Positions 59,410 to 64,000 of a stretch of 64,000 bases of DNA are shown here, piece by piece. The translations under genes were made by a program, and so were the position numbers. Each line of letters starts with the position of its first letter. Within the stretch, counting starts at the first letter, position 1. Location of the stretch: the NCBI RefSeq assembly GCF_037335815.1, contig NZ_CP147841.1:1860001-1924000 (forward strand), in the 5' to 3' direction. Below the pieces are notes generated by a model. That model was given only the letters and a program-made list of their open reading frames with translations. It was not told the origin of the DNA and ran no database searches. This DNA is from Salinirubellus litoreus (GTDB lineage: Archaea; Halobacteriota; Halobacteria; Halobacteriales; Haloarculaceae).

Positions 59410-59943
59410 ATGGCGTACGAGGAACTCCTGGAGGACCCGGTGATACAGAAGTACCTCCACGAACTCGTCGGTCCGACCGGGATGCCCGTCGCGGCGTCGC
59501 CCCCCGACGGCGAGGTGACCGACGAGGAGCTCGCCGAGGAGATCGGTCTCGAGCTGAACGACGTGCGTCGAGCCCTGTTCATCCTCTACGAGAACGATCT
59601 GGCGACCTACAGGCGGCTCCGGGACGAGGACTCGGGGTGGCTCACCTACCTCTGGACGTTCGAGTACGACAACATCCCCGAACGGCTCGAGGAGGAGATG
59701 CACCGACTGCTCGACGCACTGGAGGAGCGCCGGCAGTACGAGATGGACAACGAGTTCTACCTCTGTGAGACCGACTCCATCCGGTTCGAGTTCGGCGAGG
59801 CGATGGAGTTCGGCTTCGAGTGTCCCCAGTGTGGCTCCGAACTCGTCTCGATGAGCAACTCCCAGCTGGTGGAGGCGATGGACCGGCGGATCGAGTCGCT
59901 GCGCGAGGAGCTGAACGTCCAGCCCGAGGAGGCAGAGGCGTAG
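59410..59943 (+). CDS. tfe: Transcription initiation factor TFE (TFIIE alpha homologue)
   Basis: Basal transcription factor of 177 residues that stabilises the open complex with RNA polymerase, TBP and TFB. The N-terminal extended winged helix covers about 1-95 (LTYLWTFEYDNIPERLEEEM closes it, after EVTDEELAEEIGLELNDVRRAL). The C-terminal zinc ribbon is reduced at its first knuckle: FYLCETDSIRFEFGEAMEFGFECPQCGSEL has one Cys, not a CxxC pair, as seems common in haloarchaeal TFE. A helical Gln/Glu-rich tail follows. It is 50 bp behind trm56 and only 5 bp before the DUF2110 gene. Confidence 0.94.
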   Translation: MAYEELLEDPVIQKYLHELVGPTGMPVAASPPDGEVTDEELAEEIGLELNDVRRALFILYENDLATYRRLRDEDSGWLTYLWTFEYDNIPERLEEEMHRLLDALEERRQYEMDNEFYLCETDSIRFEFGEAMEFGFECPQCGSELVSMSNSQLVEAMDRRIESLREELNVQPEEAEA

Positions 59944-59948
59944 CCCGG

Positions 59949-60620
59949 ATGGTCGTCCTCGCCACGAAGCTCTACGTCGGGGGCGACGCCCGCCAGCGCG
60001 CCCTCGACTCGCTGTCGTCACAGGTCGGCAACACGCTCGGCGACCTCGACGTCGAGTGGTCGGTCGGCCTCCGCGAGGACGGGTTCCCCTCGGTGACCGT
60101 CGAGGGCGAGGACGCCCCCGTCGCCCGGAACCTCCTCCGCGAGGAGTGGGGCGCGATAACCCCGCACCGCGAACCCGGCGAGGTCTACGCGGGAACGCTC
60201 GAACGCTGGGACGACGAGGGGTTCTACCTCGACGCCGGCGAGGAGGTGTTCGTCCCGGCCGACGGGCTGGGGCTCGGCCCCGGCGATCCCTCGCAGATCC
60301 GCCAGCGGTTCGGGCTCGTCCAGCACGTCCCCCTGCGGTTCGTCGTCGGGGAGGAGGGAGTCGCGAGGCTCGCCGACGAGGAGCGCGACAGGCTCTACGA
60401 GTGGACCCGCGGGGAGGGTCGCGTGAACGTCAACTCCGCCACGCGCTCGGAGGTCCGCGCGACGATCAACCGCGCGGGCCACGCCGAGGACATCGTCACG
60501 GTCGAGCGTCTCGGCCTGCTCGAGCAGAGCGTCGTCTGCCGGGAGGGGACGGACCCGCCGGGGCTGATCGCCTCCATCGGGGAGTACCTCCCCGCCGAAC
60601 TGCTGGCGGTGGTACCGTGA
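59949..60620 (+). CDS. DUF2110 family protein
   Basis: Archaeal protein of 223 residues in family DUF2110, function unknown. It starts MVVLATKLYVGGDARQRALDSL and includes WSVGLREDGFPSVTVEGEDAPVA, an S1-like beta segment (EVYAGTLERWDDEGFYLDAGEEVFVPADGLGL in part) and a C-terminal NSATRSEVRATINRAGHAEDIVT. The S1/OB resemblance suggests RNA binding, which matches its tight linkage with tfe and a tRNA methyltransferase. It overlaps the next gene by GTGA. Confidence 0.83.
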   Translation: MVVLATKLYVGGDARQRALDSLSSQVGNTLGDLDVEWSVGLREDGFPSVTVEGEDAPVARNLLREEWGAITPHREPGEVYAGTLERWDDEGFYLDAGEEVFVPADGLGLGPGDPSQIRQRFGLVQHVPLRFVVGEEGVARLADEERDRLYEWTRGEGRVNVNSATRSEVRATINRAGHAEDIVTVERLGLLEQSVVCREGTDPPGLIASIGEYLPAELLAVVP

Positions 60621-61492
60621 GCCGACGCCGGCTCCTCGCCGGGGTCGGCCTCCTGCTCCTGGTCGGTCTCTCGGGCTGTTCGACGATCCTCGGTCCCGGC
60701 TCCGTGAACCAGGCCGACCTCGCGGCCGACCCCGGCGGGGGCGAGTACGAGTGGGGGACCGACGCCGCCGCCTACCTCGAGGTCAACCGGAACAACTACA
60801 CGGCCGTCTACCGGGTCGGCAACCGGACGACGGGGAACCTCCAGCCGCCGTACACGATGGAGCTCTACGACCGCGACGCGCTGGGCACCGACCAGCCGCT
60901 CGACCCCTCCTCGCTCCAGTTCCGCTACGAGAACGGGACGCGCCTCCGGTTCGTGTCCGGCGAGGAGAGCGAGTCGGCGGACCTCGTGATGGTCAGGGAG
61001 AACGGCTCGCGGGTCGACGTCCCCGAGGAGAAGCTGGTGGTGAACAAGACCCGGCGACGGACCCGGGTGTACGTCCCGACGAACGAGACCGGACAGCTGG
61101 CGTTCACGGCCCCCAAGAACGGCAAGCAGATCGCCACACCGACGTTCGTCCGCGGCTCCTACGAGCTCGTGCTCCCGGAGGGAACCTCGGTGGGGCTGCC
61201 GGTCCTGGCGCAGGTCTCGCCGGGTGCCTCGCGCACCGAGACCGTCGACGGCAGGGTCCACGTCTACTGGGAGAACGTCGACCAGGCCCCGTCGCTGGTG
61301 GTCCGGTACTACCTCGACCGGGACCTCCTGCTGTTCGGGGGGATGGTCGCCCTGCTGTTCGTGCTCGGAGCCGGCGGCGCGGTCTACTACTACCGGCAGA
61401 TACAGGAGACGGTGAGGAAGCGCGAGGAGGTCGGCCTCGACGTCGACACTGGCGACGACTCCGACGGCGGCGGCCCGCCCGGCTTCGGCTGA
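60617..61492 (+). CDS. DUF5803-type haloarchaeal lipoprotein
   Basis: Predicted membrane-anchored protein of 291 residues. An N-terminal lipoprotein signal with RRRLLAGVGLLLLVGLSGCS (2-21) ends in a lipobox-type LSGC; the Arg pair is compatible with Tat export. The ectodomain (about 25-235) is beta-rich with multiple Asn-X-Thr/Ser sites. A transmembrane helix (about 236-258, LLLFGGMVALLFVLGAGGAVYYY) and a charged cytoplasmic tail follow. So it is anchored at both ends. It starts by GTG overlapping the DUF2110 gene, a gene order seen in other haloarchaea as I recall. Function unknown. Confidence 0.78.
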   Translation: MSRRRLLAGVGLLLLVGLSGCSTILGPGSVNQADLAADPGGGEYEWGTDAAAYLEVNRNNYTAVYRVGNRTTGNLQPPYTMELYDRDALGTDQPLDPSSLQFRYENGTRLRFVSGEESESADLVMVRENGSRVDVPEEKLVVNKTRRRTRVYVPTNETGQLAFTAPKNGKQIATPTFVRGSYELVLPEGTSVGLPVLAQVSPGASRTETVDGRVHVYWENVDQAPSLVVRYYLDRDLLLFGGMVALLFVLGAGGAVYYYRQIQETVRKREEVGLDVDTGDDSDGGGPPGFG

Positions 61493-61541
61493 TACGCCGG
61501 CGCACCGGGTCGGTTTTGACGACGGCGCGTCTACGGCGTCC

Positions 61542-62234
61542 ATGAACGTCGCGCTGGTCACCGTCGGCGACGAACTCCTCGCCGGCGACACCGTCAACAC
61601 GAACGCCGCGTGGCTCGGTCGCCGGCTCGCAGAGCGGGGCGTCACCGTCGAGCGCGTGACGACCGTCCCCGACAGGACCGATGACATCGCCGAGGTGGTC
61701 ACCGAGTACCGGGAGCGGTACGACGCCGTCCTCGTGACGGGTGGGCTCGGGCCGACACACGACGACGTGACGATGGCGGCCGTGGCGCGGGCGTTCGGCG
61801 TGGACCTGATCGAGAGCGAGTCGGTGCTGGAGTGGCTCGCCGAGAACGGCGGCTACTCCCGGCAGGATCTCACCGAGGGCACGTCCCACGTCCCCGAGGG
61901 CGCACGGCCGCTCCACAACGACGTGGGGGTCGCTCCGGGCTGTGTGATCGGGACGGTGTACGTCCTCCCCGGGGTCCCCTCGGAGATGGAGGCGATGTTC
62001 GAGCGGGTGGCCGGGGAGTTCGACGGCGAGGTCAGCCACGTCGAGTTCGTCGACGCGGACGAGCCCGAGAGCGGCCTGCTCGACCGATTCGAGGCCCTCC
62101 GCGAGCGCTTCGAGGTCAAGGTGGGGTCGTACCCCGGCGAGCACGTCCGGGTGAAACTCGAGGGTGAACGAGAGGAGGTCGAGCGTGCGGCGGCCTGGCT
62201 CCGGGCGAACGTCACCGCACCGGGGGAGGAGTAG
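61542..62234 (+). CDS. CinA/MoaB-like molybdopterin-binding domain protein
   Basis: Protein of 230 residues with the MoCF_biosynth fold as in the N-terminal half of CinA: VALVTVGDELLAGDTVNTNAAWLGRRL (in part, about 3-29), VLVTGGLGPTHDDVTMAAVA, HNDVGVAPGCVIGTVYVLPGVPSEMEAMF. The nicotinamide-nucleotide amidase domain of bacterial CinA is missing; such single-domain archaeal forms may act as NMN/ADP-ribose pyrophosphatase or bind molybdopterin-like ligands. TATA-like TTTTGACG at about 61513-61520 is 22-29 bp upstream of the ATG. Confidence 0.87.
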   Translation: MNVALVTVGDELLAGDTVNTNAAWLGRRLAERGVTVERVTTVPDRTDDIAEVVTEYRERYDAVLVTGGLGPTHDDVTMAAVARAFGVDLIESESVLEWLAENGGYSRQDLTEGTSHVPEGARPLHNDVGVAPGCVIGTVYVLPGVPSEMEAMFERVAGEFDGEVSHVEFVDADEPESGLLDRFEALRERFEVKVGSYPGEHVRVKLEGEREEVERAAAWLRANVTAPGEE

Positions 62235-62246
62235 CGCGGGCGGACT

Positions 62247-62363
62247 TCAGCGGTAGAGGTACGCCAGCCAGCCGGCGGTCAGCGCGAGCGAGGCGATACC
62301 CACGACCCAGCCGGAGGCGTCTATCGCCCCGGCGTTCACCGTCTCCTGCAGCGGGAGGTACAT
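62247..62363 (-). CDS. 38-residue single-span membrane protein
   Basis: The reading frame MYLPLQETVNAGAIDASGWV continues into VGIASLALTAGWLAYLYR and stops at 62247. It predicts one transmembrane helix (about 18-36) with a short N-terminal outside segment and Tyr-Arg end. The sequence looks like a real haloarchaeal microprotein, with hydrophobic residues concentrated in one block and no frame disruption, although short frames can occur by chance. It is encoded between the CinA-like gene and the aldo/keto reductase. Confidence 0.5.
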   Translation of the reverse strand: MYLPLQETVNAGAIDASGWVVGIASLALTAGWLAYLYR

Positions 62364-62415
62364 ACCGGCGCGTACCCGGGGTGACGGTTTATGCCTTCCG
62401 GGGTCGCGCCGGGGA

Positions 62416-63219
62416 TCAGATCCCCCACGGGTTCTCGTCCGGAACGATGACCCGTTCGCGGTCGTCGATCGCGTCGATGCGGTCGATCGCCGAGTCGTCG
62501 AGCGCGAGCTCGCGGGCCGCGAAGTTCTCCCGGAGGTGGTCCCGCCCGGTCGCCTTGGGGATCGGGACGACCCGGTCGTGATCGAGCAGCCACGCCAGGC
62601 TCACCTGGGCTGGGGTCGCGTCGTACTCGTCGGCGACCTCGTTCAGCACGGGGTGATCGAGGACCTCGCCCCGCCCGAGCGGCGAGTAGGCGACGAGATA
62701 GAGGTCGTGGCGGCGTGCGTACTCGACCAGCTCGGTCTGGGGAAGCAGCGGGTGCATCTCGATCTGGTTGGCGAAGACGGGCGCGTCGAGGATCTCCCTG
62801 GCCTCGTCGAGGAGCGCCGGCGTGAAGTTGCTCACGCAGACGTGCTCGACGGCACCCTCTGCGTGCAGCTCGTCGAAGACGGGGAGCGTCTTCTCGGGGT
62901 CGTAGGCCTTCGTGGGCCAGTGGACGTAGAGCATCTCCACGGATTCGACGCCGAGCCGATCGAGGCTCTCCCCGAACGTCCGGCGAACGTCCTCCGGTGC
63001 GAGGTTCGTCGGGTGGATCTTCGTCGCGAGCCGGACGTCCTCCCGGTCGACCGGAGCGGACGCGATCCCGCGCCCGACCGCGCGCTCGTTGTCGTACATC
63101 TGGGCGGTGTCGACGTGGCGGTACCCGATCTCGAGCGCCGCCTCGACGGAGGCCGCACACTGCTCGGGGTCCGTGTTGCCGGACGTTCCGAGCCCTATCG
63201 CGGGGAGATCGTCGGACAT
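62416..63219 (-). CDS. Aldo/keto reductase
   Basis: NADPH-dependent carbonyl reductase of 267 residues with TIM-barrel fold. The catalytic tetrad is visible: Asp and Tyr in VDTAQMYDNE, Lys in LATKIHPTN, His in MLYVHWPTK. Cofactor region: VSNFTPALLDEA, QIEMHPLLPQ, VAYSPLGRGEVLDHP, and the 2'-phosphate site VVPIPKATGRDHLRENF. It belongs to the 2,5-diketo-gluconate-reductase-like group. The physiological substrate is unknown. The start at MSDDLPAIGLG lies 26 bp from the TATA-like CTACTATGG in the left arm of the inverted repeat at 63245-63326, which indicates a leaderless, regulated transcript. Confidence 0.88.
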   Translation of the reverse strand: MSDDLPAIGLGTSGNTDPEQCAASVEAALEIGYRHVDTAQMYDNERAVGRGIASAPVDREDVRLATKIHPTNLAPEDVRRTFGESLDRLGVESVEMLYVHWPTKAYDPEKTLPVFDELHAEGAVEHVCVSNFTPALLDEAREILDAPVFANQIEMHPLLPQTELVEYARRHDLYLVAYSPLGRGEVLDHPVLNEVADEYDATPAQVSLAWLLDHDRVVPIPKATGRDHLRENFAARELALDDSAIDRIDAIDDRERVIVPDENPWGI

Positions 63220-63244
63220 ATCGCCGTGGACGGCAGCCGGAACC

Positions 63245-63326
63245 ATAGTAGCGTTTGGAACCGGTAACACACGCCGGACGGGGACGATCCCCCCGTCCGT
63301 GCGTAAAGACTTCCAAACGCTACTAT
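63245..63326. promoter_or_regulatory. Symmetric divergent promoter with 16-bp perfect inverted repeat
   Basis: ATAGTAGCGTTTGGAA at 63245-63260 is repeated exactly inverted at 63311-63326. Read outwards, each arm provides TTCCAAACG followed by a CTACTAT TATA-like element, one facing the aldo/keto reductase and one facing the NAD-kinase-like gene. An internal hairpin CGGACGGGG/CCCCGTCCG (63275-63283, 63291-63299) sits between them. Suggests coordinated control of both genes by one dimeric factor; a small mobile palindrome is the alternative. Confidence 0.6.
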
Positions 63327-63466
63327 AAACCGTTACCGTCGTCCCGCTCGCCGTGCCGTAGCTGTTCTGCGACGCCAGCGAGAACGATCACCGATACCGT
63401 GTTCGGCGGGCCCGGCTCCGGGCGGGCTCCGGGGGAGTTTTCCTCACTCGACGGGAACACCGGACC

Positions 63467-64000
63467 ATGCACCGTATCGGGGTCGTCGTCAACCCCATCG
63501 CCGGGATGGGCGGTCGCGTCGGACTGAAGGGGACGGACGACAAGGTCGACGAGGCGATAGAGCGCGGTGCCGAGCCGCGTGCGCCCGGGCGGGCCGTCGA
63601 CGCGCTCCGCGCGCTCCGCGAGCGTGCGGGGGGGCTCGGCGAAGGGGTAGAGATCCTCGCCTGGGGCGGCCGGATGGGCGAGGAGGAGGCCCGCGAGGCG
63701 GGCTTCGAACCCGTCGTCCCCGGCGGACCCGCGAGCGACGGGGTGGGCGACACGACGGGGGAGGACACCCGCGAGGCCGTCCGGGCGTTCGTCGATTACG
63801 GGGTGGACCTCGTGCTGTTTGTCGGCGGGGACGGGACCGCCGTCGACGTGGCCGAGACGCTCTCTGAGCTGGGATCCGAGACGCCGATGCTCGGGGTTCC
63901 GGCGGGAGTCAAGGTCTACTCCTCGGTGTTCGCGGTGACCCCCCGTGCTGCCGGGCGGCTGGCGGTGGTCTTCGACACGACGGAGACCCGCGAGGTGAAC
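63467..64000 (+). CDS. ATP-NAD kinase (AcoX-like) family protein, C-terminus off window
   Basis: The first 178 residues are visible. RIGVVVNPIAGMGGRVGLKGT opens the nucleotide-binding domain (about 3-23), and the diagnostic kinase motif VDLVLFVGGDGTAVDVAETL is at about 115-134, followed by the MLGVPAGVKVYSSVFAVTP substrate segment. This is the archaeal/AcoX-type branch of the NAD kinase/diacylglycerol kinase superfamily, different from classical NadK; its substrate is not established. It starts at ATG 63467, about 115 bp past the predicted transcription start in the right arm of the inverted repeat. The C-terminal beta-sandwich domain is not in the window. Confidence 0.82.
   Translation, partial: MHRIGVVVNPIAGMGGRVGLKGTDDKVDEAIERGAEPRAPGRAVDALRALRERAGGLGEGVEILAWGGRMGEEEAREAGFEPVVPGGPASDGVGDTTGEDTREAVRAFVDYGVDLVLFVGGDGTAVDVAETLSELGSETPMLGVPAGVKVYSSVFAVTPRAAGRLAVVFDTTETREVN

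Overview
The window is high-GC DNA from a halophilic archaeon (class Halobacteria). Predicted proteins are strongly acidic. Many genes have an archaeal TATA-like box about 25-30 bp before the start codon, which suggests leaderless mRNAs. Haloarchaeal families are everywhere: bacterioopsin-activator-like regulators, archaeal TFE, phosphomevalonate decarboxylase, Trm56, MTH865, DUF2110 and DUF5803. A tRNA-Gln(UUG) carries a 31-nt intron, the same size as the one known from Haloferax volcanii. The genus cannot be fixed from sequence alone.

Layout. 1-12.6 kb: truncated UDP-sugar dehydrogenase, cryptochrome-DASH, MTH865 protein, FNR-like oxidoreductase, glutamine-synthetase paralogue, YdjM-type membrane hydrolase, GAF/Bat-type regulator, GMC oxidoreductase, MoaD-like protein ending in Cys-Cys, lactonase-like MBL protein, MsrA. 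12.7-25.7 kb: exported and membrane proteins, Tat-exported choice-of-anchor-I protein, M20 peptidase, NDH-2-like oxidoreductase, phosphomevalonate decarboxylase, a decayed histidine kinase, a SnoaL-like protein, an HTH regulator, and glutamate dehydrogenase. 25.8-37.3 kb: CitE-like lyase, MaoC hydratase, methyltransferase, tandem bPH2 membrane proteins, DoxX protein, an IS200/IS605-type relic, two signalling proteins, acyl-CoA carboxylase carboxyltransferase, histidine kinase, and a gluconeogenic aldolase/FBPase pair. 37.6-45.2 kb: a terpene-synthase-like protein, two KaiC-like double-domain ATPases, beta-oxidation enzymes and a VOC protein. 45.4-50.5 kb: sufCBD, then a ferritin-like/DtxR pair, which together make an iron-sulfur and iron/manganese neighbourhood. 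50.6-64 kb: tRNA-Gln, two GT4 glycosyltransferases, membrane and surface proteins, an epimerase, the Trm56-TFE-DUF2110-DUF5803-CinA-like run, an aldo/keto reductase and a truncated NAD-kinase-like gene.

The most unusual signal is non-coding. Two intergenic fold-back elements (41210-41442 and 49071-49473) are bounded by the same perfect 22-24 bp inverted repeat and share a nested internal design. The larger one folds into two long arms, each studded with hairpins, most with GAA/TTC triloops. A third palindrome-rich stretch (24265-24428) has a related GAA-triloop hairpin. The other leads are the candidate archaeal class I terpene-synthase-like protein convergent with a KaiC-like ATPase, the MoaD-like protein with a Cys-Cys tail, the doubly damaged histidine kinase, and a symmetric divergent promoter at 63245-63326.
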